Assembly: GCA_021833365.1 (NCBI GenBank) | Contig: JAKBFV010000012.1 | Coordinates: forward strand, 1 to 46,890 | Length of the DNA stretch: 46,890 nucleotides | Source: Pseudomonadota bacterium | Lineage (GTDB): Bacteria > Pseudomonadota > Gammaproteobacteria > Pseudomonadales > Moraxellaceae | Direction: 5' to 3' | Shown here: positions 24,053 through 33,626 of the stretch, piece by piece | How positions within the stretch are numbered: the stretch's first letter is position 1 | Layout: every line of letters begins with the position of its first letter | Notes under the pieces: generated by a model | The model's database searches: none | Seen by the model: the letters and a program-made list of their open reading frames with translations, nothing else | What the model was told of the DNA's origin: nothing | Translations under genes and position numbers: made by a program

Positions 24053-26557
24053 ATGATGAAAATCTGGGATAGCATGAAAAATGCGCGGCATTTCCAACAG
24101 ACCCTGGAACAGGCTCTGGATGCCGTCGTGATCATCGATGCGGACAACCGCGTCACCTTCTACAACGCTGCGGCGGAACGCCTATGGGGGTATTCAGGCC
24201 GCGAGGTGCTGGGCCAGAACGTCAAGATGCTGGTGCCGCAGATGCATCGTGGTCAGCATGATGACTACATCGCCCACCATCGCCGTACCGGTGAGGATCG
24301 CATCGTCAACAAGTCACGCGTCGTCGAAGTGGAGCGACGCGATGGCAGCAAGGTCTGGTGCCGGCTCTCCCTGACCCGCTATGGCGAAGGCGAGCACACC
24401 TGCTATTCCGCCTTCGTTCAGGACATCACCGCCGAACGCGAAGCCCAGGAGATGGTCGAGCAGACCCTGGAGCAGGCTCTCGATGCCGTCGTCACCATCG
24501 ATCAGGACAATCATGTGACCTTCTTCAACGCCGCTGCTGAGCGCCTGTGGGGAAGACAGCGCAGCGAAGTCCTGGGCAAGAATGTGAAGATGCTGGTGCC
24601 GATCGACGTACAGCCGCATCATGACGCTTATGTCCAGGCCAATCGCTCGGGCGGTGCTGATCGTATCGTCGGCAAATCGCGCGAGGTTCGCCTCGAACGC
24701 GCCGATGGTCAGGTGCTCACCGTCACCTTGTCCCTGAGCCGCGTCCAGCTCAATGGACGCACGCTCTATACGGCCTTTTTGCGCGATGTCAGCGCCGCGG
24801 TGGCGCAGCGCGATGAGTTCAAGCTGCTCTCCCTGGTGGCCAATGAATCGGACAGCTCGGTGATCATCACCGACGCCCTGGGCAAGGTCGAATTCGTCAA
24901 CCGTGGTTTCGAACGGCTGAGCGGCTACAGCCTGGCGGAGATGCTGGGGAAAAAGCCCGGCGACGTCCTGCAGGGCGCGCTGACCTCGGCAGACGCCAAA
25001 AAACGACTGCATGAGCAATTGCTCAGTGGACAGGCTTTTACCGAGGAAATCATCAATTATCGCAAAGATGGCAGTTTCTACTGGGTCTCCTTGACCATCA
25101 ACCCGATCAAGGACGCCAATGGGCGTATCGAACGCTTCATCTCGATACAGATGGACATCACCGCGAACAAAGAACGCGTCATCGAGGCGGAAGCGCAGCA
25201 GAACGCCCTCGACACCAGCATGGGCGTCGCCGAATTTACGCCCAGCGGCCAGATCTTGCGCGCCAACGATACTTTCCTGCGCATCATGGGCTATCGCAGT
25301 GAAGATGTCGTCGGTCGCCATCACAGCCTGTTCATGCCGCCCGAGGCCGTGCGCGAGGAGAGCTATCGTCAATTTTGGGAGAAACTGGCGCGCGGCGAGG
25401 CGCATAGTGGTCAGATCGAGCGGCGCGCCAGCGATGGTCATGTCGTCTGGCTGGAAGGCAGCTATCAACCGATCATCGACATCACCGGAAAAGTCGCCAA
25501 GGTTTACAAATTCGTCATCGATATCACCGCTCAGAAACAGGCCATTCAGGCGGTCAGCACTGGCCTCAGCGCCCTCGCCGAGGGCCTTCTGACCCATACC
25601 ATCGATACCGAGCTGCAAGGCGAGTTCAAGACCCTGCGCGAGGCCTTCAATGATTCGGTGGTCAATCTGCAAAAGACGGTGCGGACGGTGCGTGAGGCCA
25701 CCGATACCATCACCATCGCCGCTTCCGAGATCGCTTCCGGTAATAGCAATCTGTCGGCGCGCACCGAGCAACAGGCGGCGAACCTGGAAGAGACGGCTAG
25801 CAGCATGGAAGAGCTGACCAGCACCGTGCGCCAGAATGCCGCCAATGCCCGCGAAGCTAATCAGGTCGCTTCGGAAGCCAGTGAAGTGGCGAAGCGGGGC
25901 GGCCAGGCGGTCGGCCAGGTGGTGCAGACCATGAGTGAGATCAATAGCGCATCGCGCAAGATCGTCGACATCATCACGGTCATCGACGGCATCGCCTTTC
26001 AGACCAATATCCTCGCCCTGAATGCCGCCGTCGAGGCCGCCCGCGCCGGTGAACAAGGGCGAGGTTTCGCCGTCGTCGCTTCCGAAGTGCGCAACCTTGC
26101 CCAGCGCTCAGCTGCTGCGGCAAAGGATATCAAAGCTCTGATCAATGACTCGGTCAACAAGGTTGACGCGGGAGCGCGTCTGGTCAGCAGTGCCGGCCAG
26201 ACCATCGATGAAGTGGTGCGTGCGGTGAAGCGGGTGAGCGACATCATGGCGGAGATCTCATCGGCTTCCGCAGAGCAGAGCAGTGGCATCGAGCAAGTCA
26301 ATACGGCGATCAATCAGCTCGATGACATGACACAGCAGAACGCTGCCCTGGTGGAAGAGGCCGCCGCCGCTGCTGAAAGCCTCAATGAACAGGCGCAGAT
26401 GTTGGTGCAGGCGATCGCCATCTTCAAGATCGCACCGACCACGGCCATGGCGACGAAGCCAGCGACGCCGGCGCGGGCACTACCGGGTGCAGGACAGCGA
26501 GCGACGCCTGCGAGCATACCTGCGCCGCAGGGCGAGGACGACTGGGCTGAATTCTGA
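24053..26557 (+). CDS. Soluble chemoreceptor with four PAS domains, the first two FixL-like
   Basis: 834 aa with no transmembrane helix. PAS1 (about 14-130) and PAS2 (about 135-250) are near-duplicates; each has H-D-x-Y and an Arg exactly 20 residues after the His (H69/R89 and H190/R210), the spacing of the proximal heme His and the distal Arg of FixL (H200/R220 in Bradyrhizobium). PAS3 (about 255-375) is Aer-like without a LOV cysteine. PAS4 (about 380-500) is BdlA-like ([19 protein letters not shown]). A HAMP-like segment follows ([16 protein letters not shown]), then a full MCP signalling domain with [21 protein letters not shown]. It ends DWAEF, an xWxxF CheR/CheD docking pentapeptide. 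Start ATG 24053 or 24056. Counterpart of Aer2 in Che2 clusters; heme binding is predicted, not shown. Confidence 0.93.
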   Translation: MMKIWDSMKNARHFQQTLEQALDAVVIIDADNRVTFYNAAAERLWGYSGREVLGQNVKMLVPQMHRGQHDDYIAHHRRTGEDRIVNKSRVVEVERRDGSKVWCRLSLTRYGEGEHTCYSAFVQDITAEREAQEMVEQTLEQALDAVVTIDQDNHVTFFNAAAERLWGRQRSEVLGKNVKMLVPIDVQPHHDAYVQANRSGGADRIVGKSREVRLERADGQVLTVTLSLSRVQLNGRTLYTAFLRDVSAAVAQRDEFKLLSLVANESDSSVIITDALGKVEFVNRGFERLSGYSLAEMLGKKPGDVLQGALTSADAKKRLHEQLLSGQAFTEEIINYRKDGSFYWVSLTINPIKDANGRIERFISIQMDITANKERVIEAEAQQNALDTSMGVAEFTPSGQILRANDTFLRIMGYRSEDVVGRHHSLFMPPEAVREESYRQFWEKLARGEAHSGQIERRASDGHVVWLEGSYQPIIDITGKVAKVYKFVIDITAQKQAIQAVSTGLSALAEGLLTHTIDTELQGEFKTLREAFNDSVVNLQKTVRTVREATDTITIAASEIASGNSNLSARTEQQAANLEETASSMEELTSTVRQNAANAREANQVASEASEVAKRGGQAVGQVVQTMSEINSASRKIVDIITVIDGIAFQTNILALNAAVEAARAGEQGRGFAVVASEVRNLAQRSAAAAKDIKALINDSVNKVDAGARLVSSAGQTIDEVVRAVKRVSDIMAEISSASAEQSSGIEQVNTAINQLDDMTQQNAALVEEAAAAAESLNEQAQMLVQAIAIFKIAPTTAMATKPATPARALPGAGQRATPASIPAPQGEDDWAEF

Positions 26558-26567
26558 GAGGAAGATC

Positions 26568-27050
26568 ATGAGCGAACAGCAGGCGCATGAAGATCGATCC
26601 GAGTACCTGGTCTTCAAGTTAGGGCGTGAGGAATACGGCATCGACATTCTGCGCGTCCAGGAAATCCGTGGGTATGATCAGGTGACCAAGATCGCCAGTG
26701 CGCCCGCTTTCATCAAAGGCGTGATCAATCTGCGCGGCGTCATCGTCCCCATCGTCGATCTGCGCGTCAAGTTCGCGCTGGAGTCACCGACTTATGACCA
26801 GTTCACGGTGGTCATCATTCTGACTCTGGGGACGCGCGTCGTCGGTATCGTCGTCGATGGCGTCTCCGATGTCATCAGTCTGACACCACCGCAGATACGC
26901 GCCGCCCCCGAATTCGGCTCAGCTCTCGATACACGCTATATCCGTGGCCTCGGCACCCTCGATGAGCGCATGGTCATTCTCGTCGATATCGATCAGCTGC
27001 TCGGCAGTCCCGAGATGTATCTCGTCGATGCCACGTCGCTCGAGGTATGA
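26568..27050 (+). CDS. cheW: CheW coupling protein
   Basis: 160-aa scaffold linking receptors to CheA. Family blocks: [40 protein letters not shown] and [21 protein letters not shown] (shown in pieces). ATG 26568 follows GAGAGGAA; the long upstream open frame overlaps the receptor gene and is not used. Its stop overlaps the cheR start (ATGA). Confidence 0.96.
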   Translation: MSEQQAHEDRSEYLVFKLGREEYGIDILRVQEIRGYDQVTKIASAPAFIKGVINLRGVIVPIVDLRVKFALESPTYDQFTVVIILTLGTRVVGIVVDGVSDVISLTPPQIRAAPEFGSALDTRYIRGLGTLDERMVILVDIDQLLGSPEMYLVDATSLEV

Positions 27051-27880
27051 CTTTGGAGACGCAGGAGTTCGCTTTCAGCTCAGCTCAGTTCGAGGAGATA
27101 CGGCGCTTGCTCTATGCGCGTGCCGGTATCGCCCTCACCGAACACAAGCAAAGCATGGTCTACGCACGTCTGGCACGTCGTTTGCGCAGTTTGAATATGG
27201 GCGATTTTTCCGATTATCTGCGCCTCTTGCATGCACCACAAGGAGAGGCGGAGTGGCAGTCCTTCATCAATGCACTGACCACCAACTTGACCTCTTTCTT
27301 TCGTGAGGACCATCATTTCCAGGCACTCGGCGAGCTTTTACCGCTCTGGCAACGCGAATACGGACAAGTCCGCCTGTGGTGTGCCGCCGCTTCAACCGGC
27401 GAGGAGGCTTACTCCATGGCCATCACCGCCGTCGAGAGCCTAGGCGGGCTGCAGATTCCGCTGCGGATCACGGCGACCGATATCGACACCGAAGTCCTGC
27501 ACAAAGCTGAGAGTGCCACCTATCCGCTCTCGGCCATCGATGCCCTCAGCCTGGAACGCAAGCGCACGTTTTTTTTGCGCGGTCGTGGCGCCCATCTTGG
27601 TTATGCCCGTGTGCGTGCTGAGATCCGCGCGCTGATCGATTTTTGCCAACTCAACCTGCTCGACCCGCACTGGCCGTTGTCGGGGCCTTTCGATGCGATC
27701 TTCTGCCGCAATGTCTTCATCTATTTTGACAAAGCGACACAGAACAGCATTTTGCGGCGTTTTGCCGAGTTGCTCAGGCCGCAGGGACGTCTCTTTGTCG
27801 GTCATTCCGAAGTCTTGAATCAGGTCGCGGATCTGTGGCAGCCCTGCGGTCGCACCATCTACCGCCTGCGGAGGATATGA
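27047..27880 (+). CDS. cheR: Chemoreceptor glutamate methyltransferase CheR
   Basis: 277-aa SAM-dependent methyltransferase that methylates receptor glutamates for adaptation. Alpha-helical N-terminal domain, then the SAM site [14 protein letters not shown] and CRNVFIYFD, with the beta-subdomain that binds the receptor pentapeptide between them. Length is normal (E. coli 286) and there is no TPR extension. ATG 27047 overlaps the cheW stop. Its expected docking partner is the DWAEF tail of the PAS receptor. Confidence 0.96.
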   Translation: MTLETQEFAFSSAQFEEIRRLLYARAGIALTEHKQSMVYARLARRLRSLNMGDFSDYLRLLHAPQGEAEWQSFINALTTNLTSFFREDHHFQALGELLPLWQREYGQVRLWCAAASTGEEAYSMAITAVESLGGLQIPLRITATDIDTEVLHKAESATYPLSAIDALSLERKRTFFLRGRGAHLGYARVRAEIRALIDFCQLNLLDPHWPLSGPFDAIFCRNVFIYFDKATQNSILRRFAELLRPQGRLFVGHSEVLNQVADLWQPCGRTIYRLRRI

Positions 27881-28482
27881 TGAGCGAGAGTGCGTCGCAT
27901 CAGCCCAGCCTTTATTACGATCAGCGTTTTCAGCGCGAGGCTGCCAAGATTTTGCCCGGCCAGTACTACGTCACCGGACGCGACATGCTCATCGTCACCG
28001 TGCTCGGCTCCTGCGTCGCGGCCTGTATCCGCGACCCCATCGAGAAAGTCGGCGGGATGAACCATTTCATGTTGCCGGAGCTGCGTAGCGATGATCCCGA
28101 TGCCATCTCCTCGCCGGCACGCTATGGTAGCTATGCCATGGAACTGCTGATCAACCACGTCATCAAGGCGGGCGGGCAGCGTCACCGTTTGCAGGCTAAA
28201 GTCTTTGGGGGTGGCCAGGTGCTCGCAGATCTCACCTTCTCCAAGGTGGGAGAACAAAATGCCGCTTTTGTCGCCTCCTATCTGCATAAAGAAGGCATCG
28301 ATATTCTTGCCCAGGATCTGCTTGATGTGTATCCGCGCAAAGTCTATTTCTTTCCTGCCAGCGGTCGGGTGATGGTGAAACGACTGAAATCGGCGCACAA
28401 CGACACCATCGTGCAACGCGAGTGTGAATACATCGCGCGCTTGAATCGTGACAAGGTGGCTGGCGATGTCGATTTGTTTTGA
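27880..28482 (+). CDS. cheD: Chemoreceptor glutamine deamidase CheD
   Basis: 200 aa. Deamidates receptor Gln residues and can bind xWxxF-tailed receptors. TVLGSCVAACIRDP carries the catalytic Cys, and VGGMNHFMLPE the catalytic His; AKVFGGGQVL follows. ATG 27880 has GGAGG at 27870-27874; ATG 27877 one codon earlier overlaps the cheR stop. The C-terminal extension ends GDVDLF, the same last four residues as the first receptor of the operon. No cheC or cheX is present. Confidence 0.94.
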   Translation: MSESASHQPSLYYDQRFQREAAKILPGQYYVTGRDMLIVTVLGSCVAACIRDPIEKVGGMNHFMLPELRSDDPDAISSPARYGSYAMELLINHVIKAGGQRHRLQAKVFGGGQVLADLTFSKVGEQNAAFVASYLHKEGIDILAQDLLDVYPRKVYFFPASGRVMVKRLKSAHNDTIVQRECEYIARLNRDKVAGDVDLF

Positions 28483-28491
28483 GGTACGGGC

Positions 28492-29559
28492 ATGAAGACG
28501 GGCAAGATCGCTGTCGCCATCGTCGATGACTCGCTGCTCATGCGGCAGATTCTCCGTGCCATTGTCGAGGACAGTGACGATATGACGGTGGTCGGCGAGG
28601 CCGCTGATCCCTTGCAGGCGCGTGAGATGATACGCGCGGTGAATCCCGACGTCATCACCCTTGATATCGAGATGCCACGCATGGATGGTCTCGAATTTCT
28701 CCGCCGCCTCATGCAGTTGCGACCGACGCCGGTGGTCATGATCTCGACCCTGACCACTCAGGGTAGTGAGGCCAGCCTGCGCGCTTTTGAACTCGGCGCC
28801 GTCGACGTCGTCGCTAAACCGGTCCTGCACCAGGCGACGTTGATGCAGGCCTATGCCGAGGACCTGCGCCAGATCCTGCGCACGGCGGCGGTGGCACGTC
28901 TGCGTTCGCCGCGCATATCACCGCCCAGCGTTCATCAGGCCATCACCGGCCTGCGCCACCGGCAGGGCGTCGATCGCGTCATCGCCATCGGCGCTTCGAC
29001 CGGTGGTACCGAAGCGCTCAAGGACGTTTTACTGAAATTACCGGTGGAGACACCACCTATACTCATCGCTCAGCATATGCCGCGCGAATTCACCGCTTCA
29101 TTTGCGCGTCGTCTCGATGGGCTTTGCGCCATGACGGTGAGCGAGGCACAAGATGGTGAGAAGCTGGAAAACGGGCACGCTTACATCGCCCCAGGTGGCC
29201 GTCATCTGCTCCTGCAAAAGCAGATGTCATCATATGTATGTCGTCTATCAGACGGCGAACCGGTCAACCGCCACCGGCCCAGCGTCGATGTTCTCATGCA
29301 TTCCGTGGCGACCGTGGCAGGGCGGCACGCCTATGGCATCATCCTCACCGGCATGGGTAACGATGGGGCGGATGGTTTGCTCGCCATGCGCCGGACGGGG
29401 TCCTGGACTTGTGCCGAGGATGAATCGAGTTGTGTCGTCTTCGGCATGCCCAAGGTCGCCATCCAGCGCGGCGCCGTTGTCGAGACACTGCCCCTGGAAC
29501 GTATCGCAACGGCCTTGTTGAGCCAGATATCAGGCACCGTGGGAGGACACCATGAATGA
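28492..29559 (+). CDS. cheB: Chemoreceptor methylesterase/glutaminase CheB
   Basis: 355 aa. Receiver domain with D12/D13 (IVDDS) and phospho-acceptor D58 (TLDIEMPRMDG), then a linker and the CheB catalytic domain: Ser in GASTGGTEAL, His in AQHMPREF and Asp in TGMGNDGADG. Removes methyl groups under CheA control, opposing CheR. It begins 9 bp after cheD, and its last 8 bp overlap the next gene. Confidence 0.96.
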   Translation: MKTGKIAVAIVDDSLLMRQILRAIVEDSDDMTVVGEAADPLQAREMIRAVNPDVITLDIEMPRMDGLEFLRRLMQLRPTPVVMISTLTTQGSEASLRAFELGAVDVVAKPVLHQATLMQAYAEDLRQILRTAAVARLRSPRISPPSVHQAITGLRHRQGVDRVIAIGASTGGTEALKDVLLKLPVETPPILIAQHMPREFTASFARRLDGLCAMTVSEAQDGEKLENGHAYIAPGGRHLLLQKQMSSYVCRLSDGEPVNRHRPSVDVLMHSVATVAGRHAYGIILTGMGNDGADGLLAMRRTGSWTCAEDESSCVVFGMPKVAIQRGAVVETLPLERIATALLSQISGTVGGHHE

Positions 29560-30160
29560 GGATCTGGAGCGCATCATCGATCTCAATGAGAACGTCAAGA
29601 TCATCAGCTGGGGGGCCTTGCGTATCGAACGACTGGCCATCAATGCCACCTTGCTGGCCAAACGCGTCGGCCAGCAAGCCGCTGGTTTCAGCGTCATCAC
29701 CGATGAACTGCGCGAATTCAGCCTGGGTATGACGCGGTGTATGGAATCTTTACGCGAAACGACTTTCCAGCACATCCTGCTGACCAGCCAGAGCCTGCGG
29801 CAGGGGCGCCAGGCCAGTCTCTTGCGCGAAGTTTTGCGCCAAGGTCTGGCGACCGGCATGCACCAGCAAGGCCAGACGATACAGCTGCAGTTGCAGGGAT
29901 TGGAGACGCGTTTGCAAGACATGGTCGAGCGCGCTGAAGAACTGTTGCGTTTTGCCGATGTCATTTGTCGCGGCGCCAAAATCGAGGCCGCCTATGGCGG
30001 CGATTGGCGTGCACAGTTGACCGAAGTGGCCGATCAGTTTGCCGAACTCATCGGCGAAATCGCACCGACTCTCGACAAGACCATGCGCGTCGTGCGAACC
30101 CAACATCAAGGGGGGCATCAGATCGATGTCGCCGATTTTCAGGCGGGGGTGCCATCATGA
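29552..30160 (+). CDS. Degenerate MCP-hairpin-like protein between cheB and the ODP gene
   Basis: 202 aa, mostly predicted alpha-helix/coiled coil, no membrane segment and no recognised sensor. Residues about 29-58 (LAINATLLAKRVGQQAAGFS, then VITDELREFS) align without gaps with the MCP signalling tip ([20 protein letters not shown], then [10 protein letters not shown] in the PAS receptor): about 12 of 30 positions are identical. The QTN CheA/CheW-contact residues are lost (RIER instead). It may insert into receptor arrays, or pass the ODP signal. ATG 29552 overlaps the cheB end by 8 bp, and its stop overlaps the ODP start (ATGA), so it is tightly coupled to both. Function is inference. Confidence 0.75.
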   Translation: MNEDLERIIDLNENVKIISWGALRIERLAINATLLAKRVGQQAAGFSVITDELREFSLGMTRCMESLRETTFQHILLTSQSLRQGRQASLLREVLRQGLATGMHQQGQTIQLQLQGLETRLQDMVERAEELLRFADVICRGAKIEAAYGGDWRAQLTEVADQFAELIGEIAPTLDKTMRVVRTQHQGGHQIDVADFQAGVPS

Positions 30161-30900
30161 AGAAAGCAGTCAAAATTTTTGAACAGGGCCAGCATAGCTG
30201 GCACGTTCTGGCGCGTGATCCAGACAAGCGCAATGATGTGATCGACACCAATGAATACGTCATCAGCGACGGTGATAGCCTGCTCCTCACCGATCCCGGT
30301 GGTATGGAGATCTTCCCTGCCGTTTTCGCTGCCCTCAGCGAGATCGTCGACCCACGGCGCCTGCGCTTTATTTTTGCCTCACACCAGGACCCCGACATCA
30401 TTTCCTCACTGGCCTTGTGGATGGAGGTCAATCCGCAGCTCAAATGCTATTTGAGCTGGTTATGGAGTCAGTTCATCACCCATTTTGGCGGTGATGAAGA
30501 GACCTTCGTCGCCTTGCCCGATGCCGGCATGGATCTGAGCCTCGGCGCCTTGCGTCTGCAGGCCATACCAGCGCACTACCTGCACTCCTCCGGCAATCTG
30601 CATCTTTATGATGAACAGGCGCAAATTCTCTTCTCAGGTGACGTCGGCGCCGCCTTGTTGCCAGCTGCAGCGGGAGTTTTTGTGCAAGATTTCGATGCCC
30701 ATATCAAACATGCCAAACATTTTCATCAGCGCTGGATGGGCTCACAGACGGCCAAGCTGGTGTGGTGTGAACGGGCGGCGGCACTGAAGATCGAGATGCT
30801 CTGCCCACAGCATGGAGCGATCTATCGCGGTGCTGATGTCGAACGCTTCATCAACTGGTTTTCCGAGCTGCCCGTCGGTGTCCTCGATAACACGCTATGA
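30157..30900 (+). CDS. ODP-type oxygen-binding di-iron metallo-beta-lactamase-fold protein
   Basis: 247 aa, cytosolic. Candidate di-iron ligands follow the flavodiiron/ODP layout: H76-x-D78-x-D80 (SHQDPD), H140/H143 (PAHYLH), D162 (SGDVG) and H219 (CPQHG). There is no flavodoxin or rubredoxin domain, so it is not an oxygen reductase of the FDP type. Proteins of this kind (ODP of Treponema denticola) bind O2 at a di-iron site and signal to CheA. ATG 30157 overlaps the previous stop. Its place as last gene of a che operon strongly suggests a chemotactic oxygen or iron sensor rather than a hydrolase. The assignment rests on motif order and context. Confidence 0.85.
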   Translation: MKKAVKIFEQGQHSWHVLARDPDKRNDVIDTNEYVISDGDSLLLTDPGGMEIFPAVFAALSEIVDPRRLRFIFASHQDPDIISSLALWMEVNPQLKCYLSWLWSQFITHFGGDEETFVALPDAGMDLSLGALRLQAIPAHYLHSSGNLHLYDEQAQILFSGDVGAALLPAAAGVFVQDFDAHIKHAKHFHQRWMGSQTAKLVWCERAAALKIEMLCPQHGAIYRGADVERFINWFSELPVGVLDNTL

Positions 30901-30926
30901 GGGCGGCACACAGCGATGACGCCAGC

Positions 30927-31715
30927 TCAGTAGAAGAACACGAACTTGCCTGCGACGACGAGCAGGGTCGTGCCGAGGATATAGCGCAAGGTCTGCTCCG
31001 GGGCACGCGTGCTGAGATGCGTACCTAGCAGGGTGGCCGGTAGCGACCCGGCGCAGAGGGCGAGTAAGAGATGGAAGTCGACATAACCTGCGCGCGCATG
31101 GCCGTAGCCGGCGATAGCGCTGAGCAGAACAGCATGGACGACGTCGCTACCCATCAACTCTTGGGTGCGCAGACGCGGATAGAGGCGCATGAGCACGACG
31201 ACGCCGATGGCGCCTGCACCGACCGATGACAAGGTGATGAGGGGGGCGAGCAAAAAGCCGGTGCCGGTGCTGAGTAGCAAACTGGAACGCGTGATCTCGG
31301 GACCGGGTCGTAACTCGCGGTGTAACGCCTGCGCCTGCAGCCGTCGTTTGCCGATGAGGGAGAGCCCGGTGAGCAGCAGCATGACGCCGAGAACCCGGTG
31401 CATGAGGGGAGCGAGGAGGGCGCTTTGCACATGGAAGTGATGCAGGCAGAACAGGGTGAGCAGGGTCCCAGGCAGGCTGCCGCTAGCCAGCGCGACGACC
31501 ACGCGCCAGCGCACATGCTGGCGACGCCAGTGCAAGAAAGCCGATCCGGCCTTGGTGACGCTGGCATAGAGGAGATCCGTGCCGATGGCGATCGGCGTCG
31601 GCACACCGAGAGCGAGGAGCAGGGGCGTCATCAGTGAGCCGCCGCCGACTCCCGTCAGACCGATGGAAAAACCCACCAGAGCTCCAACGCTGACATAGAC
31701 GGCGACTGCAGACAT
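30927..31715 (-). CDS. TauE/SafE-family membrane permease
   Basis: 262 aa with about eight hydrophobic helices. VGALVGFSIGLTGVGGGSLMTP is the family signature (GVGGG), repeated in weaker form as LLAPLITLSSVGAGAIG in the second half. Members export sulfite, sulfoacetate or other organosulfur anions, or take up sulfur compounds; the substrate is not fixed by sequence. It is divergent from cysB with a 104-bp shared spacer, so CysB control and a role in sulfur metabolism are plausible. Confidence 0.88.
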   Translation of the reverse strand: MSAVAVYVSVGALVGFSIGLTGVGGGSLMTPLLLALGVPTPIAIGTDLLYASVTKAGSAFLHWRRQHVRWRVVVALASGSLPGTLLTLFCLHHFHVQSALLAPLMHRVLGVMLLLTGLSLIGKRRLQAQALHRELRPGPEITRSSLLLSTGTGFLLAPLITLSSVGAGAIGVVVLMRLYPRLRTQELMGSDVVHAVLLSAIAGYGHARAGYVDFHLLLALCAGSLPATLLGTHLSTRAPEQTLRYILGTTLLVVAGKFVFFY

Positions 31716-31717
31716 GA

Positions 31718-32794
<1,077 letters not shown>

Positions 32795-32816
32795 AACCCG
32801 AACCGCGAGAGAGATG

Positions 32817-33143
32817 ATGAAAGGAAGTCTGGTCGAGTTTTATACGACGCATGATCGCCAGTATCAGGGACATGCCCTGTCGGCCTGGTTGATCGAGGAA
32901 GCCCGCCGTTTTGGTGTCCCGGGGGCGACTCTGAGCGTCGCCGGCAGCGGTTTTGGCCAAGGTCGGCATCTGCACAGTGCGCACTTTTTCGAGTTGGCGG
33001 ATGAGCCCGTCTGCGTGCGCATCATCGCTGAGGAGTCGCTGGCGACACGCTTCATGCAGCACCTCGAACAGCTGGGGCTGGCGCTGTTTTTCGTGCGCAT
33101 GCCGGTGCAGTTCGGTAAGCTCGGAGATGCAGGGCATGCGTAA
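32817..33143 (+). CDS. DUF190 family protein
   Basis: 108-aa small cytosolic protein of the DUF190 family (PII-like fold), function not established. [20 protein letters not shown] and the [18 protein letters not shown] region fit the family. It is regularly paired with crcB, as here, where the two genes overlap by 8 bp. Start ATG 32817 or ATG 32814, behind GAGAGAG. It follows cysB by about 20 bp and may be read from the cysB promoter. Confidence 0.83.
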   Translation: MKGSLVEFYTTHDRQYQGHALSAWLIEEARRFGVPGATLSVAGSGFGQGRHLHSAHFFELADEPVCVRIIAEESLATRFMQHLEQLGLALFFVRMPVQFGKLGDAGHA

Positions 33144-33516
33144 TATTCTCGCCATCGCCGTCGGCGCCGCTCTCGGCGCCTTGCTGCGCTGGCAGCTCGG
33201 TGCCCGCCTCAACGCCTACTACGTCGATGTGCCGCCCGGAACACTCGCCGCCAATCTCATCGGCGCCTATATCATCGGCCTGGCCATGGCTGGTTTCGCT
33301 GCGATACCGAACCTGGCGCCCGAGTGGCGACTCTTCGTCATGACCGGCTTCTGTGGCGGCCTGACGACTTTTTCGACCTTTTCCGCAGAAGTGATCACGC
33401 AGTTGCAAGGCGGCCGCCTGCAGACGGCCCTACTGGCCATGCTGCTGCATCTGGGCGGCTCCCTATTTATGACCGTCCTCGGTATCTTCAGTGTGCAGCT
33501 GTGGGTGGCGCGTTGA
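33136..33516 (+). CDS. crcB: Fluoride channel CrcB/Fluc
   Basis: 126-aa, four-helix membrane protein that dimerises to form a fluoride-selective exit channel. Signatures: [26 protein letters not shown] and [13 protein letters not shown], which contains the pore-lining Phe/Thr and the central sodium-site motif. ATG 33136 overlaps the DUF190 gene; ATG 33127 is a less likely start. No fluoride riboswitch was seen upstream of the pair. Confidence 0.94.
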   Translation: MRNILAIAVGAALGALLRWQLGARLNAYYVDVPPGTLAANLIGAYIIGLAMAGFAAIPNLAPEWRLFVMTGFCGGLTTFSTFSAEVITQLQGGRLQTALLAMLLHLGGSLFMTVLGIFSVQLWVAR

Positions 33517-33567
33517 AGATCTGGCCGACTTGGCAGGATAGCCGCGGCGATCGGGGCAGGATGTCCA

Positions 33568-33596
33568 TTGACCGACTGGTCCGGCCTTTTTAAGCT
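33568..33596 (+). promoter_or_regulatory. Possible promoter of the short-chain dehydrogenase operon
   Basis: TTGACC (33568-33573) and TAAGCT (33591-33596) are spaced by 17 bp in the 110-bp gap after crcB, 31 bp before the first dehydrogenase. The -10 is weak. Confidence 0.35.
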
Positions 33597-33626
33597 AGGT
33601 CACCGCAACGGCAGGAAGATGAACTG

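Noticed and set aside
24818-25180. LOV photoreceptor domain in PAS3 of the chemoreceptor
   Set aside because: The GxNCRFLQ site is replaced by [10 protein letters not shown], with no photoactive Cys, so it is treated as an Aer-like PAS domain.
24314-26056. 580-codon open frame on the minus strand opposite the PAS receptor
   Set aside because: It is a GC-bias shadow of the + strand receptor: no family resemblance, no start signal, and the opposite frame has clear PAS and MCP motifs throughout.
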